Made by a program: the position numbers and the translations under genes. A stretch of 64,000 nucleotides of DNA from Oncomelania hupensis (Eukaryota; Mollusca; Gastropoda; Littorinimorpha; Pomatiopsidae), in contig CM072513.1 in the NCBI GenBank assembly GCA_036898135.1, positions 35,350,295-35,414,294 on the forward strand, written 5' to 3'. Position 1 is the first letter of the stretch. Every line of letters starts with the position of its first letter. Below are positions 1 through 12,100 of the stretch, piece after piece. The notes beneath the pieces were generated by a model. The model did not search any database and had not been told where the DNA came from. It saw only the letters and a program-made list of their open reading frames with translations.

Positions 1-85
1 GCGGAGCAGTACGGACAACGCAGCGGCGGGCAACCGGCAGAGGCGGTTTTCCAATCAACGGCAAACCAGTAGATCTGACCATCAA

Positions 86-2485
86 GTGTGCGGCGGGAGC
101 GTCATTCTTCCGAGTGAGACCGAGCGCACAGCTACCCCTGCGGACGTGCAAGAGTGCATGACTGATGGCCAACTTCTCCTTGCCAACGGAAAATCCATCC
201 CCGTCGTCGCCAGCGCAGCAGTGACCGTCCAGAACATGCCAGTTTCCGAGGGACGCGTCGGAAATCATGAAGTGACTGTTTTAAGGGACTCTGGCTGCAG
301 TGGGGTCATCGTCAGAGAAGACCTAATCGCTAAAGAACAGTTCACTGGCGATTCAAAATGGACACTTATGGCCGACAGCAAATGTGTGAGAGCGCCAGTT
401 GCGAAGATTCATGTCAACACCCCTTTCTACATAGGCGAAGTCGAAGCGGTTTGCCTGAAGAAGCCGCTGTATGATTTGATGATCGGGAATATCGACGGCG
501 CGAGGCGACCCGACGACCCCGATATAGAGTGGAGTCCTGCCTCAACTCAACACGTCGAAGTTGCGGAGGAGGATCCATTGCCGTTTCCCGATGGAGACCT
601 TACAGAGCTGCTACGGGACAATGTGGTTACTCCGGCTCAGCCCTGCCGACCAGAGATCGTCGGTGCCGTTACTACCAGGGCCCAGGCCAAGAGAGACAAG
701 ACGTCTACGCCACTGAAGGTCGCCGACAACTCTAAAGCTGCCATCGTGGACAGAGATAAGCTGATCCAGCTCCAGGAAGCTGATAGCACTTTAAACAAGT
801 ACAGGAACCGCCAAGACCACGTGACCAAAGGCAGTGGTACGGTCTACTTTGAGGTGAAGGCCAAGATCTTGTACCGAATGTTCCAGCACCCGAGGGTCAA
901 TGGAGGGAAACCACTACGTCAAGTATTGGTACCGTTACCCCTAAGGCGCCAAGTGATGGAAGTAGCTCATGACTCTATCATGGGAGGTCACCTAGGCATC
1001 AGAAAGACATCAGACAGAATCCAGGCGGTGTTCTACTGGCCAGGGCTTCATGCGGACGTCAGCCGTTTCTGCCGATCGTGTGACATTTGCCAGAAGACCA
1101 TACCTCGAGGAAGGGTCCCGAAAGTGCCTATGCAGAGGATGCCTCTGATCGACCGACCTTTCAAGAGGGTGGCCTTAGACTTAATCGGCGAAATAAGACC
1201 TCCGAGTGAAGAAGGTCATCGGTGGGTACTGACTTTAGTGGACTATGCGACTCGGTACCCAGAAGCAGTGCCACTGAAGAAGATTGACACTGAAACTGTA
1301 GCAGAGGCACTGGTGGACATGTTCAGTAGGCTTGGAGTGCCTGAAGAAATTCTGACAGACCTCGGGACGCAGTTCGTCTCTGACTGCATGAAGGAGGTCA
1401 ACAGACTGCTGAGCATCCGGCATTTGACTACGACACCCTACCATCCGATGTGCAACGGGCTTGTCGAGAAGTTCAATGCTACGCTGAAGTCCACCCTGAA
1501 GAAACTGTGCAGCGAGCAGCCCAGACAATGGCATCGCTATATCAACGCCTTACTTTTCGCCTACAGAGAAGTACCGCAGGAGTCCACCGGCTTTTCTCCG
1601 TTCGAGCTGCTGTACGGAAGAACCATCCGAGGGCCGATGCACATCCTAAAAGAACTGTGGACGAAAGAAGTAGACACCCCAGAGGTGAAGAACAGCTACC
1701 AGTACGTGTTTGAGCTACGAGAGAAGCTGGAGCAGACTCTCGAGATAGCCAGAGAAAACCTGAAGAAGTCCCAGGACTGTGGAAAGCACTACTATGACCG
1801 TAGGGCTGTGAACAGGAAGTTTAAACCTGGCAACAAAGTGCTGGTGCTGCTACCTACTGATCATAATAAGTTGCTGATGCAGTGGAAAGGCCCGTACGAA
1901 GTGGAGACCGTGGTGGGTATCAACGACTACAAGGTGAAGGTCGGCCAGCATTCCAAGATATACCACGCCAACCTCCTTAAGCTGTACGTAGAAAGGCCAT
2001 CAGAGACTGTGCACGCAGCCACAGCAGCTGTGACCGACGACAGCTTTGACAGCGAAGAACTGTTGGAACTGGGAGACTTCCACAGCAAAGAAGGCATTGA
2101 TGATATTAAGCTAGGACCAAGCTTGACGGAAGGTCAAAAGATGGAGCTCAAGGACCTTATGGGCGAGTTTCCCCATAACTTCAATGATGTCCCAGGCTCT
2201 ACGACTTTGGTCGAACATGAAGTCCACACCCAGACCTGGAAGGAGCATCTGCAGACCTTGAGGGAGCTGTTCCACCGTCCCGCAGAAGCCAACCTGACCG
2301 TAAGACCCAGCGAATGCATCCTGGGAGCTGACAACGTCGACTGCGTCGGACATCCGATGGAAGAAGGACACAACAGAGGACGCACTGATTCCAGGGAAGC
2401 CCACGTGATCATCGTCTTTGACCCTGGGCCGATGACGACTGCAACTGACGAGGGCGTCGTTTCCTTGCGAATGAAAGAACATTGA
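86..2485 (+). pseudogene. Gmr1-like gypsy pol: protease-integrase-truncated RT
   Basis: The 799-codon frame has no internal stop but is internally deleted. A retropepsin-like active site DSG is at residues 68-70, with a C-terminal LMIGNIDG near 131-138. The integrase follows: an HHCC zinc module (H295, H302, and C332/C335 in CRSCDICQK), then a DD35E core with D365 (ALDLIG), D425 (ILTDLGTQF) and E461 (NGLVEKF). The GPY-type tail (MQWKGPYEV) is near 598-606. After it comes a typical RT amino-terminal stretch (DVPGSTTLVEHEV, about 701-713), which jumps directly to a distal RT stretch (TWKEHLQTLRELF, about 717-729). The finger/palm region with the catalytic YxDD is missing. The annotated start is only the first permissive codon; the true reading frame enters from gag at the left edge. 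The position of the RT pieces after integrase is seen directly; the Gmr1 assignment is family knowledge. Confidence 0.85.
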
Positions 2486-2740
2486 CTGTGTGGATGAACT
2501 AAAAATATTGGTAATGACAGACTTGAAAATGAAAAACGTTGACTGGGTAAATGATATGTGAACATTGACAGTATCCAGAAAGACTTGCAGATGAGAAACT
2601 TTGACTCTGTGTGAATGAACTGTGAACACTGACAGTACTCAGGCAGACTGAAATAAGTCTTAATTCTGTACTTTGTTTGTGCATTACGTTTCAACGTTGT
2701 TGAAAGAAATTAAGTAAATTTCTTCTTGAGTGGGGGGTTA
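2486..2740 (+). other. Internal 3' untranslated part of the gypsy element
   Basis: This AT-rich stretch lies between the pol stop and the LTR. It contains several degenerate copies of a motif like GAACATTGACTGTGTGGATG at spacings of roughly 40-60 bp. It ends in a guanine run (GAGTGGGGGGTTA) directly before the LTR, the expected place for a polypurine tract. No RNase H or envelope coding is recognisable. Confidence 0.5.
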
Positions 2741-3371
2741 TGTTACGTTGAAACGAACGAAAGTGTGTCTAAAGCGCGCACGATAGATCTAATCGTTTCG
2801 ATTTGCAAAGTATTCAATAATGGAGTTTATTTACCTTTGATTTGAGTTGGCACTGTTGTTAGGAGAGGCTTTGTATAACGTTGATAATTTGCGTTAGTCG
2901 ATATTATTTGAGAATCTTCTGGATATGCGTGTTTACTCTTGATAGAATTTTCCCGATGGATATCGAAGGTCGTGAATGTTCCCGGAAGTAGAGAAAATGT
3001 GTATTGACGTAAGTCAGTGATGACGATCTTTAGTTCGATTGGTGGCAGTACGTCATTTCTACCACGTACCAAATCGTTCCAGAAAAGAGAGAGGTTATTT
3101 AATCGTGAGCCGAGTCGCTGTTGAGAGAAAAGTTGTTGATAGTGATTTGGAAAGTTGCTGTGAAAGTTGTTGAGTTGAATTGAGAATTGTATGCAGTTGT
3201 TGATGTGTGCTGAATAAAAGCGGAAAACTTCATACGTGGACTTTGTGACTTGTATGCTGTTTGGACGGGCTGTGTGAATAAACGAATCTGAGTTACACCC
3301 TATCAGGAATTCAAGCATCGGGGCTGAATCAGATACTGATAGAAAACACCAACATCAAACAGAGTGTAACA
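2741..3371 (+). repeat. 3' LTR of the Gmr1-like element (631 bp)
   Basis: It starts TGTTACGTTGAAACG and ends GTGTAACA, so the ends are TG...CA with a short inverted repeat TGTTAC/GTAACA. A second copy at 49233-49873 aligns along its length with the same ends. A polyadenylation-type AATAAA is at 3213-3218. The right flank begins AACAT; the matching target duplicate would be left of the window. The boundaries are supported by the second copy, which has an exact 5-bp target duplication. Confidence 0.9.
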
Positions 3372-3455
3372 AACATATTTGTGATGCATTGGATAGGATA
3401 GGATTGACTAAAGGACTGCTCTAGCAGAAAGCTAGTTAGCTATAATCATTCTCAA

Positions 3456-3485
3456 GGTCCAGCGGACTACAATGAGCCGAATCAG
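3456..3485 (+). repeat. Dispersed short repeat, copy 1 of 3
   Basis: A block of the type GGTCCAGCGGACT, then four to five variable bases, then GAGCCGAATCAG recurs at 4657-4692 and 25257-25292. In all three places an AT-rich or TTAG/TTAC simple repeat precedes it. It is probably the end of an undescribed interspersed element. Confidence 0.5.
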
Positions 3486-3932
3486 AAAGCGCTTACAAGC
3501 TCAGAAAGCTGCTCCAGATGAGATACAGTACAATAAGACTAAACTTGTTTTGCTGAAGTAAAGTTCGAAACGTCGGGACAATTTGTAATTTAGGCTTTGA
3601 GTCTGATTAAATTTCTTCGTGTGTGCGTTTTTAATTTGTTTTGTTTTGTTTTTGTTTTTTGTTTGGGATTTAGTTTTAGTAGGTGGGTTTTGTATTTTAA
3701 TTTGTGTCTGAATAAACCTGAATTTTTTAGCTGGATCGGGACCAAAATTTGGTTAAAATCTGGAGAATTTTATTTTCTTTCAGATTTTATTTTTTTTTCC
3801 ATGGGGTTAGATTTTGGTTGGTGTCTGCATGGTTTGGGATTTGAGTTAATTGTTTGATTGGAACTGTTTGGTTTGTTTAATTTTGATGTGGGTGTTAACT
3901 AAATAATTAATATCGAAATAACGTAGGCTTAC

Positions 3933-3992
3933 CTCCAGTCATGGTCTCCGGCTTTATGAAATCATCCATAGTGGTTGAAACAAAGTTGTCGC
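3933..3992 (-). CDS. Exon 18, last exon visible
   Basis: Acceptor TGTTTCAG, donor GGAG|GTAAGC, 60 nt, phase 1 to 1. It encodes RDNFVSTTMDDFIKPETMTG. The next exon was not found in 3372-3932. Confidence 0.75.
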
Positions 3993-4026
3993 CTGAAACA
4001 TAAATATTTGTCTGTAATTTGCTGTA

Positions 4027-4092
<66 letters not shown>

Positions 4093-4093
4093 G

Positions 4094-4131
<38 letters not shown>

Positions 4132-4163
4132 GATACTACTACTACGTACTACTACTAAAACTG

Positions 4164-4211
<48 letters not shown>

Positions 4212-4395
4212 TACTGACATTTGCTTGTATTCCTCTCACTTCAAAACAAGCGTTTATTTGGTCCCAGAGTCAGCTGGTATCTACTTACGTCCTGAATTGT
4301 CGGTGTGGAAAAGATGAGACCTGGCGAATGGTTTGCTGAGCAGCCTCTCATACTTCTCTACAGTTCGCTGTTGATCTGCCGTTAGCCTGCATCAT

Positions 4396-4481
<86 letters not shown>

Positions 4482-4555
4482 ATCATCATCCTTCTCCTCA
4501 TAGTCGTCGTCATCGTCGCCATCGTCATCGTCGTAGTCATCATCATCAACATCAA

Positions 4556-4624
<69 letters not shown>

Positions 4625-4693
4625 TACATTACATTACATTACATGAGTATTGCTTTAGATCCAGCGGACTCTTCCGAGCCAAATCAGGACCAG

Positions 4694-4725
<32 letters not shown>

Positions 4726-7049
4726 TAACATCAACAACAACAACAACAACATCCAAACGACCTTAAACCATCATCATTTTTTTGGGAGGATCCTACAGTG
4801 GAATACCGATTTTGTGTTGTTGCTGTTGTACCCACTGTCTGAGATAGAAAGTAAAATTGTGCAAAGTAAACAATAAACGTATAAAATGTCTAATTCACGC
4901 TAAGAGATTACTATTTCCTTATATATATATGTTACAGCAAATTTGCAAAATTACTGTTCCACTCAGGGGATTTACAAATTTCTAAAAATCTGTGGAAATT
5001 TGTAAATATAGTGAAGTACGTTGTTTTACAAGATTGCTGACTATGACACCTAGAATTTGCACAGCAGCAGCTGCACCTGTTTGTATGCCATTTGTGTCCA
5101 TCCTCCACTCCCCCACCACTGGATTTTACAAATCCTTGCCCTCCTGATACTGACTCTTGACCTACTGCTGACAGCAAAGATACCAGTCTTGTAAAAGCAA
5201 ACATCGTGTTTTGTGAGGAGCTTTTGCGGACAAAAGTCAACCTGATTTCTTATTTAACCATCTTTCATAATCCCTGTTATCACTGCAATAGTGTATATGT
5301 CCGTATCTAAATTTCTGTGCAGTATAACTCCAAAAGTATTTATTGAATCTCCCCTGACACGGTCAACTAAAGGCACTAAAACAAAGTGCAAAGCTTAGGA
5401 AATATACAAGTATCCTGAGATTTGACAAATTTACTAAAAGTTCATCAGTGTTTTAGTAAAAATGTCCCAAAAAAGGAGCAAACCTTAGTAAATTTGCAAA
5501 TTTCCTGAGATTGTTTTATGAAATTTGTAAACCTCCCGAGTGAAATACATTCATACATTTCTTGTTTTGTTCTAATATTTGCAAACTTGAATCTAAACTT
5601 CGTGTCCGACCATCCAAAAGGTCGTATGTTGTTGGCACTGAGTGACGTAACTTCCATGCTATACAGGCGGGTGAGGTGGGGTGGGAATGTGGGAAAGGCC
5701 GTTGGGGATAAGGGTTGAAGCAGCGGAGACTCCTCTATGGCAAAGGACACTGCCGTTTACTTAACCGTTTCTTTCTGTGTCGATCACATCGGCGTCTCCC
5801 TTATACAGTAGGAAAAAAACAAGAGAAAAAAAGGGGAAGTAACCAAATTATAAGAGTAAAAAACAAGGGCTTGCCTCTTTCCTTGATTGTAGTCGCTCTT
5901 CATGACGGAAGTGTTAACAGCAACTTCCTCATTCGGGTCATCGTGCATGCGCCGCGCATGCGTACCTTCCATGGTATTCGTGTCGTGAGGGTGAGCGGCC
6001 TTGAGGTCTTGGATGTTCTGGCTATGACCCAGGTGTTGGAATTCCGATTCTGACTTTGTCTCAGTCTTGCCTGCGGGTAGTGTGATCCATTAAGTACAGA
6101 AAACATATGCTGTATCAATTTTCTTACAAGGAACACTTATACCAGGGCTGCTCAAGCCCAGAATCTAACTCACACCGCCCAGGACGTGAGTTCAACTTTT
6201 AGCATTCATATGAGGGTACTACTGTCAAAGCCAAACGGACTAGTACCTGCAGAGCCGCCCTGTTCGTCTTATATGTTTTGGCTATGCGTGTTTGTTTGAG
6301 CCCGTAACTCCCCCCACCCCCCCCACCCCCCCACCCCATTTGCACAGACTGACCCGGTTTCTTTAACGCACTGCTCCAGCGACACTTGCGACCGACGTGA
6401 ACTCCAGGATAAACAGCCATCCATCAAACGTGAACCGAAGCATACAAGAGTCATCAGTACATAAATGTGAATCATAGTTTCGAAGTCATTACGGAAAGTC
6501 GATTTCTTTGAGATTAAACCAAAAATCCCTTGTTATAATCGAGATTAGAACACAAGTTATTCTGCTACGCGCCAGCCGTGCATCATAATGATCACTGAGC
6601 TACTCTGTTGGCCCTATTCAGATACTGACAAGCAGGATGGAAATAAGAATTACCAGCAGGAGGAACATTAGCGTCGTTCTTCTTCTTGCCAAGGTAGGTG
6701 CGAGAGTGGAGAGAGCTAAAGTCCGGCGCCTCGTGACCTACAGTGAAGTGAGTCTTTTTCGTGTCCAGAAGTCTCTCGCGACACATATCGGTCCTCAAGC
6801 GCACGCGGTCCAACGCCCACGGACCTTCTGCCAAAGCTCCGGCAAAGTTGTTCTGGCGAAAGAAAACGAAAATAAAGATGGTGGTGGTGATGGTTAGTAC
6901 AAAATGTAAGAGCAGTTCTTCCGTTTTTCGACGTTTTTGGGGGTAAATGGCTGTTCTTTTTACAAGCTCTTAAGGTAACAACAACAACAACAAAAACAAC
7001 GACGACGACTACAACGACTACAATGACTACGACGACGACGACGACTACG

Positions 7050-7105
<56 letters not shown>

Positions 7106-9086
7106 ACGTAAAATCGACTTCAAAGCGCGTAAGTTTGCATAAATGTAAGAGCGGTCCTCTAGGGTTGTTTTTTTTTACCTCGGAAAGTTCAGAAATGGAT
7201 GTTTCTTCCACAACAAACTCTAAATATACGCACTCAAAACTATGATTTGAAAACCGTGCGTCCGGTGTGCCCGATTAACCAGAGTTTAAATGTTAAAAGA
7301 TCTAGCAAGATTTTGGAGGGATTTTGTACCTCCCAAGAGTCGAGATTTTGGCTATAGCTGAAAGCTCCTTTTTGGGTACAATAAAATATAATACAACACC
7401 ACACGACATGCACCGCCACACATCTTCATAACCTGTGTGCGTGTATGGGTGCTTTATTACGGCTTTTTTTTTTCTTTTTATGGCTTTGCATGCATATGTT
7501 AATGCCTTAAATGTATGTTTTGTCCTTTTTGTTTTGAAGTGTTTATAACCTTGTGCTGCGCACCACATGTACATTTTTGTGATTTGAGATAATAAAGTAT
7601 TCTTATCTTATCTTATTTTATCAAAAGAAATTGCAACATATTTAACTGAACAGTAACAGTTTTAAACCTAAATCTCGCAACAAACAAAATTGTTCCAAAG
7701 TTGTAATTACTCTGTAGATGAGCTGCTTAAGGCACAGCCATAGTCAAGATCAGCTGAACCCGAAATTCGCGCCAGACCCAGAACTGCAAAAAATCTGAAC
7801 TTCATCATTAGCTTACTTCTCAAAGTTGGTCTTAGCCAATATAACTGAACTGTTTGCTCACTGTATGTGGAGGGGCCGGGTAGCTCAGTTGGTAAGAGCG
7901 TCTTGCTAGTAACCGAAAGGTCGCTGGTTCGAATCCCGGATTGGTCAACGTGTGATCATATTATTTTCCCCTTTACCAACAACTGGCCCGCTGGTGTCAG
8001 TATAAATCGGTCCAGTAGTCACCTATATGCGAAAGTGTCGTGTGACTATAATCTACAAACAACAACAACCGTACGTGACCTCTATAGTCACCATTACTTC
8101 AAACACTGGATTACAAGCGTTAACAAGCAAACGTCTTCAACCCGTACCCTGGTATGATTGCCTAACATTATGCCTCGGGCGGCATGAGTTAGATCCTGTA
8201 ACGACCAGCGACGTGATCAACTCTTGAGCTGGAAACGCGTTATATAAGAATTGATTAAATAAATTAAGGAAAGAACGGGTTCTCTGTTCAACTATTTAAA
8301 AAAAACAAAAAAACATTGCAAAACGGTTTCTAAAAAGTTAAAATCCATGTTCTGGGTCGTTTTTATGGAATGTGGTGATGAAAAGGAAGCCGTTAGTTTC
8401 AGATAGGGTAAAATGGAAATAAATGCGATCAATAGAACCAAAGGAATTGTATAGCGCAACTTTTGTCGTGACAACCAGCTTAAGAAAAAAGGTGCTTTAT
8501 TTTTATGCGCGTTATAACTTTTTTTTTTTCTTTGCGAGGGACAAAATGCCGTTGAGGCGTGCGGCCGGGCGTGTGTCTGAGATGGTGACTGGAATTACTG
8601 CTCTCCAACATCGCATTAAAACAGAACAAAAGACTCACAGCAGTCTCCGACTGACGCAGCTGCCCTGGGTAGGGTAGCGCTGGCTCAGTGTGTAGGAACG
8701 GGTATGGCACCGCTCTTTCCCCCATCAGTGACATTGGCTTGTAGCCCGGGGGCGGGCCCACGTAGTCACTGTGAGACACTTAATATAGAAGATATATAAC
8801 TAGCATTTGAACAAGAAGAAGAGAAGAAAAACAACAGCATTGATCATTGAGGTGTGCAACTGTCATCCGTGCTTAATTGCCATCAACATCACCACCACTG
8901 TCATCATCATCAGCAGCAGCAGCAGCAGGTGTAACATCAGCATCAGCCTCATCATCATCATCGGCATCATCATTATCATCACATCACCGCTACCATCATC
9001 ATCATCAGCAGCAACATCAACATCATCTTTATCCTCTTCCTGCTCACTTTCAGCCTCCTCCTCTTCCACCTCCTCCCCCTCCTCCC

Positions 9087-9124
<38 letters not shown>

Positions 9125-12100
9125 CTCACATGAGACTTGCCGGTCGTGCGTGTGTCTGGCCATATCAAAGGACATAATGACATTGTTGCCGTGCATTTTG
9201 GCCATGTTGGTGTCCATCAGGGTCTGGAAGGAAGAAGAAAATGAAAATCATTGATTTGTGACTAAAAGTAAATGAAATGAACCTCTCTTACATAGCGCAT
9301 TTAACCAAAGACAAGCTGAAGGCGCTGGTCGAAAACAAGATCTCACTGAATTTTTCAAGGACGCCAACTTGCAGCGTCAAGCGCACTGTCAAATGCAAAA
9401 CTGAGCAATACAAAACGTCCCTAAGAAAAATGTATTCGCGTTTATTAGAGTCTGTCCCTTGCCCTTTGACCAGTAAATAAATAAATAACAACTTTTTTTA
9501 AAAGACCGGTTCGCTCACATGGTGCTGCTACACGAGGAGGTGAAACACCGTACAAAACGTCGTTACATAAAATTGACTCCTGTGAGAAAACATTTTCCCC
9601 GTCACCTTCGAGATGGGAATCGGCCTGTAGCGCCCGCCAAGTGAGCGGTTTAACACTGGCCCACTGGTAATTTACTGTAAAAGGTATGTGGTCCTTTCAC
9701 TGTTCCGTTTGCAGACAGTGTCGTAAACACAGAGCTACAAGGCGTCTGAAGCAGCCAATGGACGCCTCGGGCATCGAAAAAGCCTTGAGCAGCTCTTGAG
9801 CTAAAAATGCGCTATAAAAGAACGATTAGATAAAATAATTTAAAATATTTTTTTGTACCGTATGGTTATAAAAAAAAGTTTTGTATTGTATTGTAATGTA
9901 TTGTAGAGTATTGTTGTATTGTAAGACCAAATGGACAGCGTCATTATTCGGTTATTATAAGTATTAGTGCGAAGTTGCCACTGACCGATTTGACCTGAGG
10001 GGGAGGTCTCATGAAATCGGTGCTCTTCAGGGACTGCGTTTTCCCAGCGTATTGCGGATCGTTCTGGAACAGCTGGATAACACACACAAGCAAAACAAAA
10101 CAACGATAAATAGGATAAAGGAGACAAAAAGATAAAGTAGTAGAAGTGGGACTGAAGCACAGGCGCTTGTATCTGGACACGCGAGCACCTATACCTGTGA
10201 TACAAGCGCCTGTGGATTGAAGGTAAATAACAGCATCTAGAATATGATCCTTGTTAGATGATGTTGTTTTTAATGTTAAACCAGCTTTAATGTAAGGGTT
10301 TAGCTTAGCTTTTGTGTTGTAAGGGAGGGTTGTTATTTTAATCTGTCTTCGTATGGTTCATATCCTATCCTATCCTGTCCCGTAACCCTGAGGTCGAAGG
10401 GGCACCACAGATGATCGTTTAACCAGCATACTCCATCTTTCTCTGTCCTCAGCAGCCCTGATGGCTTCGCTCAGTGTCAAACCAGTCCATTCTCGAATGT
10501 TGTCCTCCCACCTCTTTTTCGGTCTCCCTCTTCTTCTACCTCCTTGCACTGTGCCTTGCAGAATAGTCTTTGCAAGGCCTGATGATCTGGTGACGTGGCC
10601 ATACCATCAGAGTTTCCGTTTCTTCACCACTGTGAGCAGGTCATCGTGTTGTCCAATGGCTTGTGTGATGGTCTGTCGGACTTCGTCGTTGGTGATGTGT
10701 TGGGTATAGGGAATGCCCAGAAGTCTTCTGTAGCACCTCATCTCCATGCTTTGTATTCTTCGTTGGAGATCTGCTGTGAGGGTCCATGCTTCGCAAGCAT
10801 ATAGGAAGATGGAGATGACAAGGGAGCGCAGCAGTCTTACTTTGGAATGTAGACTGATGGTCCTGTCTTTCCAAATGGGCTTCAACCTTGTCAGGGCAGC
10901 AGTTGTTTGTGCGATCCTGGAGAGGACTTCCTGTCGGGACCCATTGTCTGATACAATGGCTCCTAAATATTTGAAGCTATGCACTGTGTTGAGGGATTGA
11001 CCTTGGACTTTGATGTCCGTGTTGATGCCATTGGTATTGTTGGTCATCATTTTGGTCTTCTCTGCACTTATTTCCATTCCATAAGCTCTGGAGGTGGTGT
11101 CAAGCCTCTGTATTAGCTGTTCAAGTTCTTGTTCCTCCAGCCAATCCATCAATGTCATCCGCAAAACGAAGATTGGAGATTGCTCTACCCCCTATGCTGA
11201 ATGTGCCTTCATGATCTGCAAGAGCATCTGACATTAGGCGCTCTAGGAAGATGTTGAAGAGTGTTGGAGAGAGTAGGCATCCTTGCTGAAAACCGATTGT
11301 TGTTCTGAACCAGTTCACGATGGCGCTGTTGTGGAGGACTGCACTGGTAGCCTTGTCATACAGGCTTTTGATGACTTTGTTGCCCATAGAGCTGCATGCC
11401 AGACTCGGTCAAACGCCTTCTTGAAGTCTATGAACACATGATATAGATGTTGTTGGTGCTGTAGGTATTTCTCACAGATTATTTTGAGGTTGAAAATCTG
11501 TTCAGTGGTATTTCGCCCTGCCCTGAATCCTGCTTTTTCTTCAGCTATGATTTGTTCGTATCGTTAGTTAAGCCTATATCACACCATTAAAATGTGGAAA
11601 GACCATAACATCAGTATTGCATTCGATTCGAATGTACGTTACTTATCAACTAATTTTCAAGTTTGTTTGCAAAAGTACGTATTGATGCATGCATTCATGA
11701 TATATTTTTGATATTCCTAATCATTTATGAAATTGATCAACACCCGTAACAAAATAGAAAGTAAATGTTCAAATAATGCCTTCTTTCTTATCATTTCTAA
11801 CTTGGGTTACTGTCGCGAGAGGCAAGTTCAACACAGCACTAAGGCTACAAGCCTACACGCTCAGTCTGCGTTGGCCTAGGTAAGTTAAGTCGCGGACCAT
11901 AAGACTAGCAGTTAGGGTGTACTACACATGTGTAGGCCATAGTTTCACCGATGGGCCGTAGAATAAGCCTGCTGACGTATAGCCACCACCACCCATTTTA
12001 TAATTTCTTTGAAAGAATTATGACTATTACCATTTGATAAAATAAATATTAGTGATGCAGAGTTTAAATTTTGAGGTAACAAAATTTGCTTAATCTGCTT

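Larger units (their letters stand above)
1..3371 (+). mobile_element. Ty3/gypsy LTR retrotransposon, 3' part, Gmr1-like domain order
   Basis: The 5' LTR and most of gag lie outside the window. What remains is a degraded pol open frame (86-2485), about 255 bp of non-coding internal DNA, a purine-rich tract just before 2741 that fits a polypurine tract, and a 3' LTR (2741-3371). In the pol frame the order is protease, integrase, reverse-transcriptase remnant. Most Ty3/gypsy elements have integrase last; the Gmr1 group described from deuterostomes has it before reverse transcriptase. The reverse transcriptase has lost its catalytic palm and no RNase H is visible, so this copy cannot be autonomous. 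A solo LTR of the same family lies at 49233-49873. Confidence 0.85.

Noticed and set aside
2111..2694. Minus-strand frames over the gypsy pol and its 3' internal region
   Set aside because: Antisense of the transposon frame, with no domain.
3907..4239. Long serine/valine, methionine, aspartate, isoleucine or lysine homopolymer frames (also near 4382, 6716, 8863, 15096, 17040, 31621, 46644, 52980, 57184)
   Set aside because: They are translations of triplet microsatellites. Only the flanking splice-bounded parts, where present, are exons.
7869..7950. Functional tRNA gene at the A/B-box pair (also 19333, 39521, 60420)
   Set aside because: Acceptor and anticodon stems do not pair properly and the sequence continues into repeat bodies shared with other loci.
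10461..11000. Plus-strand frames reading MASLSVKPVHSRMLS and similar, also seen near 16154, 22938, 37774, 50049 and 63724
   Set aside because: They are antisense shadows of the RTE carboxy-terminal coding region and recur with every LINE copy.
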